Source: JBGVMW01 sp045125095
GTDB taxonomy: Bacteria > Bacillota > Clostridia > Lachnospirales > Lachnospiraceae
Length of the DNA: 30,870 bases
Assembly: GCA_045125095.1 (NCBI GenBank)
Contig: JBGVMW010000209.1
Span: 1 to 30,870, forward strand
Direction of reading: 5' to 3'
Within the stretch, counting starts at the first letter, position 1. Every line of letters starts with the position of its first letter. This document shows, in pieces, positions 17,517 through 25,898 of this stretch. The notes under the pieces are model-generated. The model saw only the letters and a list, made by a program, of their open reading frames with translations. It ran no database searches and was not told the DNA's origin. Made by a program: the position numbers and the translations under genes.

Positions 17517-19343
17517 ATGGCTGAGAAGCTTTATGGTGCCTATCATCAGGAGATTGAATTAACAACTGAACAACAGGCGTGTCTTAAGTATACTGGCGAC
17601 AGAACATTGATGGTAAAAGGTTATGCTGGCGCAGGGAAAAGCCTTGTGCTCATGGCAATAGCACAAAAGTATTTAGAAAAGTATGGACATGCACAAAAAA
17701 ATAAAGTTGCCATTTTCACTTTTCAGAATACTTTGGTATCTACGACAAGAGAGTTTCTTCATGTGAATGGTGGAGATAGCGAGGGTGTTCTTGTATGTAC
17801 GGTTAATTCATATCTTAAATCCATATATGATGAATTAGTACGAATGGGCAAAGCACCAAAGCAGATGTACCCTAACACAAATAAAAAGGATAAGCCCAAG
17901 AGACTAAAGAATGTAGAGATGGCATTAAACAAGCATCAAACGAAATATGGAAAGCATCGTTTTCATGATATCCCATATGAGTTTTGGTTGGATGAGTTTG
18001 ATTGGATGAAGGATATGAATATAGGCAAGGATGATTTGGATGCGTATATTCTATACAAGAGAAAAGGAAGAGGAAATAAATATCGTTTCAGCAGTGCCGA
18101 TTATGCAACGGCATTTCAGATTTATACGTTCTATTTAGCATACCAAGCAGCTACTGGTCAGGGAGATTGGGCAGATCAACCGATGTTTCTTATTAGAAAT
18201 AGATATCTGATTCCGGATAGTTTTAAGTTTGACCATATTCTAATTGATGAAGCTCAGGATTTGTCTTTGGCTCAGATGACAGCACTCATGCTTCTGTACA
18301 GAGATAATGGAGACATGATAGTTGCCATGGACGCAAATCAGAAGATTCATGGTAAGCATTGGACTCCTAAATTGCTTGGAATAGAGACGACGACCAAGAA
18401 GCTAACAAAATCCATGAGGACAACCAAGCAAATTGATGATTTGGCTGAGTCTGTTCGCAGCAAAAATGATAAAAAGCTTGAGGAAGATGATAGAAGTCTT
18501 CGTGCATTACCAGAAAGAGAAGGACCTTTACCTAAATTAGTACATTTGGAGGATCAAGCAGCAGAAAGAAAATATATAGTTGAATTAGTAAAGAAATATA
18601 GGGAAGCAAATCCTAATATGACGATTGGGATCATTGCCGCAAAAAATAGTCAGATTGATACATATAGTGATTGGCTAACATCTGCAAGTCCGACAATACC
18701 GCATGAACAGGTAAGAAAAGATTCGACTTTTTCAATGGCTACACCAGGCGTAAAGGTTGCATCAGCTTTTAGTGCAAAAGGATTGGAATTTAATGTTGTA
18801 ATAATACCGATGTTTGCTGAGGGATATTTTCCATATAAATATTCGTCGGATGATGAAGAAGAAATGGAGCAATATCTGATCAAGATGAGAAATCTTGTGT
18901 ATGTTTCTATGACAAGAGCGAAGAATATTTTGGTGATATCTTGGTGGGGAAACGGAGGCTCACGATTTATTGCAGAGATGGATCCCAACCTTTATGAAGC
19001 GGAAGGGACTTCGTTTAAGATACGAGTACCTTCAACAGTGAAGAGTGGTGTTGGTATTCCAATAACAAAGGATGACGAAAAGAAAGAACCTGCGACAATT
19101 CCGGTTATAAAAGATATCACAACTTCTAAAAGTAATGATTTAGTGAGTTTTTTGGAAAATAAAGGATTAGAGGTTGTCGATAAAAGAGAAAGAGGCGGTG
19201 CACTCTGGGTAATTGGAGGAAAAGAAATTGATGCAATACTAAAGGAAACCAGAAAACTATACGGAGTGTTATGGACATTTAGTCAAAATGGTGGTAAGGC
19301 AACTGGTAACCGAACAAGTTGGTTTACTAAGTCTTCAAAGTAG
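17517..19343 (+). CDS. UvrD-like superfamily 1 helicase with C-terminal GALWVIGG-type domain (608 aa)
   Basis: Walker A G-Y-A-G-A-G-K-S is at residues 35-42, Walker B L-I-D-E-A-Q-D near 242-248, M-D-A-N-Q-K-I near 275, S-M-R-T-T (motif IV) near 300, S-A-F-S-A-K-G-L-E-F-N near 417 and Y-V-S-M-T-R-A-K near 461. The accessory 1B/2B parts are short, more like the compact UvrD_C_2 class than Rep/UvrD. The last ~70 residues form a separate small domain with D-K-R-E-R-G-G-A-L-W-V-I-G-G and an N-G-G-K-A-T-G-N-R-T-S-W-F tail. I have the impression that this module ends other Firmicutes DNA helicases and restriction-type proteins. GGAGG precedes the ATG. Confidence 0.88.
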   Translation: MAEKLYGAYHQEIELTTEQQACLKYTGDRTLMVKGYAGAGKSLVLMAIAQKYLEKYGHAQKNKVAIFTFQNTLVSTTREFLHVNGGDSEGVLVCTVNSYLKSIYDELVRMGKAPKQMYPNTNKKDKPKRLKNVEMALNKHQTKYGKHRFHDIPYEFWLDEFDWMKDMNIGKDDLDAYILYKRKGRGNKYRFSSADYATAFQIYTFYLAYQAATGQGDWADQPMFLIRNRYLIPDSFKFDHILIDEAQDLSLAQMTALMLLYRDNGDMIVAMDANQKIHGKHWTPKLLGIETTTKKLTKSMRTTKQIDDLAESVRSKNDKKLEEDDRSLRALPEREGPLPKLVHLEDQAAERKYIVELVKKYREANPNMTIGIIAAKNSQIDTYSDWLTSASPTIPHEQVRKDSTFSMATPGVKVASAFSAKGLEFNVVIIPMFAEGYFPYKYSSDDEEEMEQYLIKMRNLVYVSMTRAKNILVISWWGNGGSRFIAEMDPNLYEAEGTSFKIRVPSTVKSGVGIPITKDDEKKEPATIPVIKDITTSKSNDLVSFLENKGLEVVDKRERGGALWVIGGKEIDAILKETRKLYGVLWTFSQNGGKATGNRTSWFTKSSK

Positions 19344-19357
19344 AGAGGTACGAACTG

Positions 19358-20605
19358 ATGGGTTTTATAGATTACCAAGGTACAAAAGAAAATAGATATG
19401 ATGATGTGCTTGAATTTGCAAAAGCCCAGCAGGAAGAAGAGGCAAGGCGATTGGAAGATGCCAGAGTAAATCAATGGCTTTCAGAGATTCTTAAGGATGG
19501 ACGGTATGTAGGACTTGAGTTGAGTGACCTTATCAAATACATAATTGTAAGATACCGAAAACTTGTAGAATTGAAAGAAAGCCTCATGAAACGTGATGAG
19601 GAAGAAACTATTATTGATAATAAATTACTATGGAATGACTTTTGCATAGCACTTGTATCAAAGAGATTGGAACCTTATGGACTAGAGGAAGGCAAGCAAG
19701 AAACATACTATCATACTATGCTGGGTAAAGTCTTTAAGGTGGAAGATTTTACGGATGCTAAAACGCATTATGGTAGCATCAGAGATAATCCAAATTATAA
19801 ACGGTATTTTGCGGCCTGCTTCGATTTGGTTCAGGAAAGACAGTTTTGGAAATGGCTCGGACGTGTAGGAAATAAGGAGAGGTTAATATTAATTGAATTT
19901 GTAACTATCTACGAGCAATTATCTGTTTTGCTGGGGTATTACTTTTTTCAGGGAACAAGACCCCAAGATTCAGAGTGGATGAGGCGTTTGGACTTAGAGC
20001 ATCAGGTACTTGAAAAGATATCTACAGATTATTCAAAAGGACGTTTCTGGGAACCTAATTTAGGTAAATTACAGAATCCACTATATGAATCAAGAAGACC
20101 TAGGAGAACTGTAAAAGCTGAAGTAGTAGAGGAAATGCGAAAAGCACGTCTTGATAGGAAGGCGTTTGAAGATTTATTGCAAAAGCAACAATTATTGGAT
20201 TATACAGAAGCATGTAGATTACTCATTAGTTGTAAATTGCCGGAAAATATGGAGAACTTATTTAAGGAGTTAATTGCACGAATGCCAATATTACAAGAAT
20301 CAATAGATAAGTTTGAAAGTGTTTATCAACCGGACATGTATCAGTTTTATGAGTACTATATTCCTGAAGCATTGAGATTAACCGCAACATATATAGGATA
20401 CTTGGATGTTGGAATTGGTGAGAAAATACTAAAGGAAACAGAAATAGAAGTTCTTGACGCTACAAGTAAATTATTGACCGGAATTAATGATAAGGTGGAT
20501 GAGATATATAGATTTGCGTCAATGGAAATAAAAGCGAAAGCAAAAGCATTAGAAAGTATTATGAGTCAAGATGGTCATGTGGATTCAAAATATAAAATCA
20601 ATTAG
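19358..20605 (+). CDS. XpaC-like protein, partner of TelA (415 aa)
   Basis: Mostly helical and soluble. The last ~110 residues carry the XpaC-type pattern: a long helix with 'M-Y-Q-F-Y-E-Y-Y-I-P-E-A-L-R-L-T-A-T-Y', then 'Y-L-D-V-G-I-G', and a helical hairpin ending in 'D-K-V-D-E-I-Y-R-F-A-S-M-E-I'. In Bacillus, xpaC sits directly upstream of a telA homologue, the same order as here (12-17 nt apart). The N-terminal ~290 residues are unlike XpaC; they start with a Glu/Arg-rich coiled segment and may be a cassette-specific domain. XpaC family members were once linked to 5-bromo-4-chloroindolyl phosphate hydrolysis, but their real role is unknown. GAGAGGT precedes the ATG. Confidence 0.65.
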   Translation: MGFIDYQGTKENRYDDVLEFAKAQQEEEARRLEDARVNQWLSEILKDGRYVGLELSDLIKYIIVRYRKLVELKESLMKRDEEETIIDNKLLWNDFCIALVSKRLEPYGLEEGKQETYYHTMLGKVFKVEDFTDAKTHYGSIRDNPNYKRYFAACFDLVQERQFWKWLGRVGNKERLILIEFVTIYEQLSVLLGYYFFQGTRPQDSEWMRRLDLEHQVLEKISTDYSKGRFWEPNLGKLQNPLYESRRPRRTVKAEVVEEMRKARLDRKAFEDLLQKQQLLDYTEACRLLISCKLPENMENLFKELIARMPILQESIDKFESVYQPDMYQFYEYYIPEALRLTATYIGYLDVGIGEKILKETEIEVLDATSKLLTGINDKVDEIYRFASMEIKAKAKALESIMSQDGHVDSKYKIN

Positions 20606-20622
20606 TCACGGAGGTATTGGTT

Positions 20623-21828
20623 ATGCAGGAAACAAATGAAACAGCAGTAACAATGCAACAAGAAGCGGAAGGCGTTAAAGCATCAACACTCACTTTAGAT
20701 GCAGAAGAGAGAAAGATTGACTTATCATTTATGGAGCCAGCATTTGGTAAAACGAATGTTTCAATTGTGGAGAGTGGAACAACCTCAGCGGGTTCAGTAG
20801 ATGAAAGTATGCTTACAGAGACGGAAAAAAAGCAGGTTGAGGAATTTGTAAAAAAGATAGATGTAACAGATGTTAAGTTACTTAATTCTTATGGTTCAGC
20901 TGCGCAGAAGGGAATCTCAACGTTTTCTACATCGTTAACAGGTACGGTTAAAACGCATGAGTTTGGTGAAGTTGGTGATAGTTTAAGAGAATTAAGGGTT
21001 GCAATTAACAGTACCGTTGCACCGGAGAAAAAAGGAATACTGAGACTTTTCCAGAAAGGGAAACAGAAGGTTACTTATTTAATTGCAAATTATGAAACTG
21101 CAGAGACAAGCATTCAGAAAATTGAAAAGGATTTAGTAAAGCATCAGCAGGTACTAACGAAGGATATATATGTATTTGACCAGATGTATGATATGAATCT
21201 TGAATTCTATAAAGAACTTACGATGTATATTATTGCAGGTAAGAAGGCGCTTGAAGTAGCAAGGAGCACCAAACTGGTAGAACTTAGGGCAAAAGCTGAA
21301 AGTACACAGGATCAATTGGATGTTCAGCTATACAGAGATTATGAGGATGCTTGCAATCGATTTGAAAAGAGAATTTTTGATTTAGAGACTACGCGTTTAG
21401 TGTCTATTCAGATGGCTCCTCAGATTCGGCTCCTTCAAAATGCGGATCAGCAGGTTGTTGATAAATTACGCTCAGACGTTATTAATACCATTCCCCTTTG
21501 GAGAAATCAAATGGTGTTAGCATTGGGAATAGAGCATGCAAGAAGAGCATTGGATGCCCAAAGTGCAGTTGACGAAATGACAAACGAAATGTTCAGAAGA
21601 AATGCTGAAACTTTAAAACAGGGTGCAATTGATGCAGCAGCAGCTTCTGAACGAGGAATTGTAGATGTGGAAACCTTGAGAAAGGTAAACTCAGATATTA
21701 TTACCTCAATTAACGAAGTAGTGAAGATCCATGAGGAAGGTTCTAAGAAACGTGCGGAAGCACAAGTGGAACTGGCTAAGATTGAAGATGAATTGAAGCA
21801 GGCACTTTTGGAAGCAGGTAGTAGATAG
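20623..21828 (+). CDS. TelA family protein (toxic anion resistance / Ter-type stress protein)
   Basis: 401 aa, nearly all alpha-helix. TelA features include 'L-L-N-S-Y-G-S-A-A-Q-K-G-I-S-T-F-S' (about 90-105), the 'Y-E-T-A-E-T-S-I-Q-K-I' segment, 'L-E-F-Y-K-E-L-T-M-Y-I-I-A-G-K-K-A-L', 'Q-M-A-P-Q-I-R-L-L-Q' and 'I-P-L-W-R-N-Q-M-V-L-A-L-G', and the terminal 'I-H-E-E-G-S-K-K-R-A-E-A-Q-V-E-L' helix. ATG 20623 is chosen over the upstream TTG because GGAGG sits 8 nt before it. The family is tied to tellurite, bacteriocin and phage-linked stress phenotypes; the mechanism is unknown. It is the last gene before the terminator, so it closes the cassette. Confidence 0.9.
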   Translation: MQETNETAVTMQQEAEGVKASTLTLDAEERKIDLSFMEPAFGKTNVSIVESGTTSAGSVDESMLTETEKKQVEEFVKKIDVTDVKLLNSYGSAAQKGISTFSTSLTGTVKTHEFGEVGDSLRELRVAINSTVAPEKKGILRLFQKGKQKVTYLIANYETAETSIQKIEKDLVKHQQVLTKDIYVFDQMYDMNLEFYKELTMYIIAGKKALEVARSTKLVELRAKAESTQDQLDVQLYRDYEDACNRFEKRIFDLETTRLVSIQMAPQIRLLQNADQQVVDKLRSDVINTIPLWRNQMVLALGIEHARRALDAQSAVDEMTNEMFRRNAETLKQGAIDAAAASERGIVDVETLRKVNSDIITSINEVVKIHEEGSKKRAEAQVELAKIEDELKQALLEAGSR

Positions 21829-21840
21829 TAATGGTTTGAA

Positions 21841-21880
21841 GAGGTGCATGAGTTGATATACATGTGCCTCGTTATTTTTA
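21841..21880 (+). terminator. Rho-independent terminator ending the core cassette
   Basis: GAGGTGCATG (21841-21850) pairs with CATGTGCCTC (21861-21870) over 10 bp, including two G-U pairs, around a 10-nt loop. GTTATTTTTA follows. It lies 12 nt after the TelA stop and before the most likely rhomboid start, so it splits the run into two transcription units, with read-through possible. Confidence 0.7.
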
Positions 21881-21894
21881 GAGAGTGTGTCTAT

Positions 21895-22476
21895 ATGAAA
21901 AAGAAACTTAAAATAACGTTTAATGCTCCGATTGTAATTGGTTTTGTTGCAATATGTTTGGTAGCCATGATTTTAAATTTTATTACAAGAGGTGGAGCTA
22001 ACAAGCTGGTATTTGTTACATATCATTCTTCATTAAGGTCCCCCATGACATATGTGAGATTTTTTACACATGTATTTGGACATGTGGATTGGGAGCATTT
22101 TATCGGAAATATGTGTTACATATTGCTGTTGGGACCGATGCTGGAAGAAAAATATACATCCAGGGTTATTGTTGAAGTAATTGCAGTAACGGCAGTTGTT
22201 ACCGGATTAATTAACTATTTAATTTTTGTAAATGTTGCTCTTTGCGGAGCGAGTGGAGTGGTGTTTGCATTTATTTTGATGTCTTCGTTTACTAGTTTTA
22301 AAGAAGGGGAAATTCCGCTGACATTTATTCTTGTGGCTGTGTTTTTTATTGGACAACAGATAATACAGGGAATATTTGTATCAGATAATGTATCTAACAT
22401 GGCACATATAGTTGGTGGTGTATTGGGCGGCTTGTTAGGCTATAGCATGAATAAGAAATCAAGGTATGCAAGATGA
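21895..22476 (+). CDS. Rhomboid family intramembrane serine protease (193 aa)
   Basis: Six hydrophobic segments. It has the H-V-D-W-E-H-F-I-G-N motif after the first loop, the catalytic serine S120 in G-A-S-G and the partner H171 in the 'M-A-H-I-V-G-G-V-L-G-G' helix, so the Ser/His dyad is intact. It would cut membrane proteins within or near their transmembrane helices. ATG 21895 (M-K-K-K-L-K-I-T-F) is chosen, with GAGAG about 10 nt upstream; an earlier GTG at 21844 falls inside the terminator stem and has no good binding site. It overlaps the nuclease gene by 4 nt (ATGA). It may be ordinary housekeeping or part of the second unit. Confidence 0.85.
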   Translation: MKKKLKITFNAPIVIGFVAICLVAMILNFITRGGANKLVFVTYHSSLRSPMTYVRFFTHVFGHVDWEHFIGNMCYILLLGPMLEEKYTSRVIVEVIAVTAVVTGLINYLIFVNVALCGASGVVFAFILMSSFTSFKEGEIPLTFILVAVFFIGQQIIQGIFVSDNVSNMAHIVGGVLGGLLGYSMNKKSRYAR

Positions 22477-23204
22477 CATATATTACAAAACGACAACGAA
22501 AAGAATTAAAGAAAAAGAAAATAAAGACGGTTGTAATCGGATTTTTGGCAGTACTTTTGCTATGTATTGCAGGATTGATTGCATTTAAGTTGGTAAACAA
22601 AAAGGATTATTCTTCTGAGACTACATTTCCAGTTTATAATGGACAGCCGTATATTGAAGTGAATGATAATATACCTTTTTTTACAAGCGAAGAAATGACA
22701 ACGGATTCCTTTGAATTGTATAGTGAACTGGATGATTATGGAAGATGTGGAGTAGCATATGCAAATTTGTCGAAGGATACGATGCCTACTGATGCGCGTG
22801 GCGAAATCGGCATGGTAAAACCTTCGGGATGGCATACTGTAAAATATCCGGAAGTTATAGAAGACTTATACTTGTACAATCGATGTCACTTGATTGCATG
22901 GTGTTTGTCCGGAGAAAATGCAAATGAACAGAACCTAATCACAGGAACACGATACATGAATGTTGAAGGTATGCTTCCGTTTGAAGAGGAAGTTGCGAGA
23001 TATTTGGATTCAACAGATAATCATGTGCTATATAGGGTAACTCCGATATTTGAAGGGACTAACCTTGTTACAAACGGTGTATTAATGGAAGCGTTTTCTG
23101 TTGAAGATAGAGGAGAAGGTATTTGCTTTTGCGTTTATTGTTATAATGTGCAACCGGGAATTAAAATTGATTATAACACGGGCGAAAGCTCGTTAATGAA
23201 ATAA
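22473..23204 (+). CDS. Membrane-anchored DNA/RNA non-specific endonuclease (EndA-like, 243 aa)
   Basis: A lysine-rich N-terminus is followed by one hydrophobic helix (about 19-41), giving a signal anchor with the catalytic domain outside the cytoplasm. The beta-beta-alpha-metal nuclease core shows N-R-C-H-L-I-A with general base H139 and the metal ligand region N-E-Q-N-L-I-T-G-T-R-Y-M-N (N154). Close relatives of this plan are secreted or surface nucleases for DNA uptake or degradation of extracellular DNA. Usual motif D-R-G-H is N-R-C-H here, which is common in this Firmicute subgroup. It is coupled to rhomboid by overlap and is followed after 6 nt by the next gene. Confidence 0.87.
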   Translation: MTYITKRQRKELKKKKIKTVVIGFLAVLLLCIAGLIAFKLVNKKDYSSETTFPVYNGQPYIEVNDNIPFFTSEEMTTDSFELYSELDDYGRCGVAYANLSKDTMPTDARGEIGMVKPSGWHTVKYPEVIEDLYLYNRCHLIAWCLSGENANEQNLITGTRYMNVEGMLPFEEEVARYLDSTDNHVLYRVTPIFEGTNLVTNGVLMEAFSVEDRGEGICFCVYCYNVQPGIKIDYNTGESSLMK

Positions 23205-23210
23205 GAAGGT

Positions 23211-25304
23211 ATGTTTATGGCAACTAATCTTATTAATAAACTTGTGAGTCAAGCAGAGAAGGATAATGGTACTTATGTCGATATTATTTTTTCTGATAGT
23301 GGAATTGCTTTTACAAGTGACGCTGGAAAAAGAAAGAGTACAAAGAATTTTAAATTAACTGAGAAAGAAATCATTAGTTATGAGAGAACACTTAAATCGC
23401 TTGATGAAAGATGTCTTCTTTTTTGCAGATTAAAGAGGATTGAAATTAGATTAAGAGATGGAAGAAGAGCATATTTTGAAAAATGTATGTATGATGATTC
23501 AATTGTAGTAATCACAGCATGTAAGGTAACGGAAACAAAAGAGAAGTTATATAAGTGGGTAATTACGGAGATAGATGATGGTAGAGTTGCATTTCAAATA
23601 AAAGATACAAAAAACAAAAAATATGATACTGTGCCATCAAAAGGAGGATGGTTTGAAGGAATATTTGAGTCAGAAGAGGAAACGGATTTGCTCTTTTGTA
23701 TGTCTGGTAGTTTAGATGAGATAAAAGCTGCATTATCAAAATTTATTCGAAGTACTGTAGGACTTAGAATAAATTTATTATCGCTATATAACGTTTTGCC
23801 AAGTACAATGGATGATGATTGTGAATGGAATATGGAATTAGTTAAAACTGTTAAGGAAACATTTAATTCTGGTTATCCATTATTTAAGAATACAATCGGG
23901 AGAATTGTGGCAAAGAACCGAATTATGATAGGAACAGAGGAAGTAACAAGTTTGTTTCCGCATGAAATCTGCGCCAAGATTCTTGATAGTGACAAGTGTT
24001 GGTTGATACCATGCGAAGAAGGAAGCAGGGCAGAATATTTTATTATAGATATCGGTGTAACAAAGTATGACAGAGAAAGTTTCCTAGAACTTATATTTGA
24101 TGATTTTTGCCTCGATGAACTGGAAAAAATATTAGAGAAGCAAAATGATAAATGGTTAAGAAACTTTTACATATTTTGTTCCAAGCCTATTTTAGAAGAT
24201 AAGGTAAGAAGAATTGTATATTCAGGACTTAGAAATATTAGAAGTATTCGTGATACGAAAGGAAAGATGTACTTTCCTAATGAGATTTCAATTGCCAAAG
24301 ATGGGGATGATGCATTAAAGAATTCTGTTATTATAAGAAAATCATTGATTAGTCCAAACGGTATTGATGATGAATATACAGTGAATATTAAAGAATTATT
24401 TGAGAATGCGCTGAACATTGTTGAATACTCCCAAAAGCCAGAGATGGAACAATTGGCGATAGATTTATCAACGAAAAAACAGGCGATAGATGAGCGGTAT
24501 GCAGAAAAGCTTGTTCAACTTGCGTTATATGATAAAAGTCATATAGGTGTCATAGCATTTTCTGAGTATAGCTTGTTTCCATATGAATCATCAAGAGGGT
24601 TGCGAAGAGTAAAAGCATCCGAAATCGTTATAGGAAGGCCGTATGTTAAAGAGGGAAATCTTTTGTCAAGAGCAATGGATAGACCGGAACTTTGGAAAGG
24701 TTTTAAGAGCTTAGTTGATGCGGAAAATTTAGAGTTAATTCTTGCATTTGCTGAGAGGCACGGGGCAGTTGGGATGCCTTGCATTATAGAACAGAGGGCA
24801 GAGAAACATATTAAGTATTCTGAACAATTATTTGTGCAAGGCAAGCAATTAGTACGTGACACAAATTTTGATTACACAATACCGGGATTAGATGAAATTC
24901 TAAAAAAACGCTCATTGCAGCTAAATCGATTAATTTGGAAGTGTATAATCAATGTGGATAAAAGTTTTGCAGAAGAGGTCGTGTTTGCGGAGTACTCTTG
25001 CAATAATAGAGAAACGGTTAATAGAGCGGAATCTTCATTAATACAAATACTAAAGCAACGTGTATGGGTACCGGATAAAAATAATAAACTACATGCACCA
25101 GCAGATATAAAGATAGCAGATATCAGTGAGGAGTTGGTTTTTGATAGACGAAATCCTATTTTGAAAGAACTTCAATTTGGAAGTGCGGTTAAGCAACGAG
25201 AGGATGAAATAAAAAGATTAAACAAACTGGTCGAAAGTGTGGGAATGAAATTAGTTGATGCTGATGAATATCAAGAATTCTTGGATTGGAAGAGCAGACA
25301 ATAG
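23211..25304 (+). CDS. Sacsin-like (HSP90-type ATPase family) C-terminal region protein, 697 aa, no ATPase seen
   Basis: The C-terminal ~250 residues resemble, as far as I recall, the end of large bacterial proteins annotated with a sacsin N-terminal ATP-binding-like domain: 'N-L-E-L-I-L-A-F-A-E-R-H-G-A-V-G', 'D-Y-T-I-P-G-L-D-E-I-L', 'R-S-L-Q-L-N-R-L-I-W', 'R-V-W-V-P-D-K' and 'Y-Q-E-F-L-D-W-K'. The N-terminal part shows 'L-L-F-C-R-L-K-R-I-E-I', seen downstream of the Bergerat fold in that family, but I see no N-box or D-x-G-x-G, so the ATPase itself seems missing. AAGAAGG precedes ATG 23211; ATG 23217 is also possible. The frame ends at TAG but stays open in phase afterwards. Function unknown. 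Confidence 0.6.
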   Translation: MFMATNLINKLVSQAEKDNGTYVDIIFSDSGIAFTSDAGKRKSTKNFKLTEKEIISYERTLKSLDERCLLFCRLKRIEIRLRDGRRAYFEKCMYDDSIVVITACKVTETKEKLYKWVITEIDDGRVAFQIKDTKNKKYDTVPSKGGWFEGIFESEEETDLLFCMSGSLDEIKAALSKFIRSTVGLRINLLSLYNVLPSTMDDDCEWNMELVKTVKETFNSGYPLFKNTIGRIVAKNRIMIGTEEVTSLFPHEICAKILDSDKCWLIPCEEGSRAEYFIIDIGVTKYDRESFLELIFDDFCLDELEKILEKQNDKWLRNFYIFCSKPILEDKVRRIVYSGLRNIRSIRDTKGKMYFPNEISIAKDGDDALKNSVIIRKSLISPNGIDDEYTVNIKELFENALNIVEYSQKPEMEQLAIDLSTKKQAIDERYAEKLVQLALYDKSHIGVIAFSEYSLFPYESSRGLRRVKASEIVIGRPYVKEGNLLSRAMDRPELWKGFKSLVDAENLELILAFAERHGAVGMPCIIEQRAEKHIKYSEQLFVQGKQLVRDTNFDYTIPGLDEILKKRSLQLNRLIWKCIINVDKSFAEEVVFAEYSCNNRETVNRAESSLIQILKQRVWVPDKNNKLHAPADIKIADISEELVFDRRNPILKELQFGSAVKQREDEIKRLNKLVESVGMKLVDADEYQEFLDWKSRQ

Positions 25305-25550
25305 ATTTTTATTGAATTATCATACTTACAAGATGATCCGGAAGCATATGATGAAAATTTAGATGCTTGTATTGAGGTGGCAATGGATAAAACGAGGGAT
25401 GAGTACGAGGATAGGAGATTTAGTATTGAAAGTGAATTCTTATCTTTACGAGACGCTTTTGAAGAAATAATTAACATTCTAGCGGACACGCATAAAAAAT
25501 CATTGGTGTTCTCGGATAAGTGGATAGCAGAAAAATTAGATAATACGTAG
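25305..25550 (+). pseudogene. In-phase open extension after the TAG of the 697-aa gene (or a separate 55-aa gene)
   Basis: Immediately after TAG 25302-25304 the same frame stays open for 81 codons to TAG 25548-25550. The encoded stretch is protein-like: helical, acidic, with 'D-D-P-E-A-Y-D-E-N-L-D-A-C' and 'F-S-D-K-W-I-A-E-K-L-D-N-T'. There is no start codon near the beginning, but an in-frame ATG at 25383 with GAGGTG 4 nt upstream could start a 55-aa protein. Options are a recent amber mutation, amber read-through, or an independent small gene with a chance open lead-in. Confidence 0.5.
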
Positions 25551-25575
25551 CTTTGAGGAAGAATATGAACTTCAT

Positions 25576-25610
25576 AACCACATCTTGACCAAGTTGGTTA
25601 GGATGTGGTT
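25576..25610 (+). terminator. Hairpin ending the second unit
   Basis: AACCACATC (25576-25584) pairs perfectly with GATGTGGTT (25602-25610), and ACC/GGT adds an inner stem. It stands 25 nt after the second TAG, between convergent genes. The downstream tract is GT-rich rather than T-rich, so efficiency is uncertain. Confidence 0.5.
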
Positions 25611-25646
25611 GTGTGTTATATGTAAGGGTGTTGGCTGTATTAAGAA

Positions 25647-25898
25647 CTAATTAAATTCATTCATTGCATCCACATAATCCTGCAACCCATTTTCCTTCAG
25701 TGCAAGCTTAGCATATGTAAGAGGTGTTTCTTCAGCAAGCCGATACAGATACACAACATCATTCGGGTCATCGAAGATAACCGTGGAATTGTATTCCTTA
25801 CAACGGATAACAAGAATGGAGTTTTCACCGGTGTTGACGATAATGGTATCTGTAGCAGGTTCGTACATACCAAACTGGAAATTAAGATTGTTGTTCAT
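25647..25898 (-). CDS. Small DUF6061-like protein
   Basis: 83 aa of unknown function. Start at 25898 is chosen because GGAAGGAG lies about 7 nt upstream and the homologous region begins there. It has 'Y-E-P-A-T-D-T-I-I', 'I-L-V-I-R-C', 'L-Y-R-L-A-E-E-T-P-L-T-Y-A-K-L-A-L' and a final 'Y-V-D-A-M-N' helix, parallel to the plus-strand protein at 1090-1329. Its start lies inside the MobC-like gene (17-nt overlap), so the two are translated together. The pairing with a mobilisation-type gene supports an origin in an integrative or mobilisable element. Confidence 0.65.
   Translation of the reverse strand: MNNNLNFQFGMYEPATDTIIVNTGENSILVIRCKEYNSTVIFDDPNDVVYLYRLAEETPLTYAKLALKENGLQDYVDAMNEFN

Noticed and set aside
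21844..21894. Longer N-terminus for the rhomboid protein from GTG 21844
   Set aside because: The extra 17 codons lie within the terminator hairpin and add no family sequence; ATG 21895 fits the usual rhomboid start.
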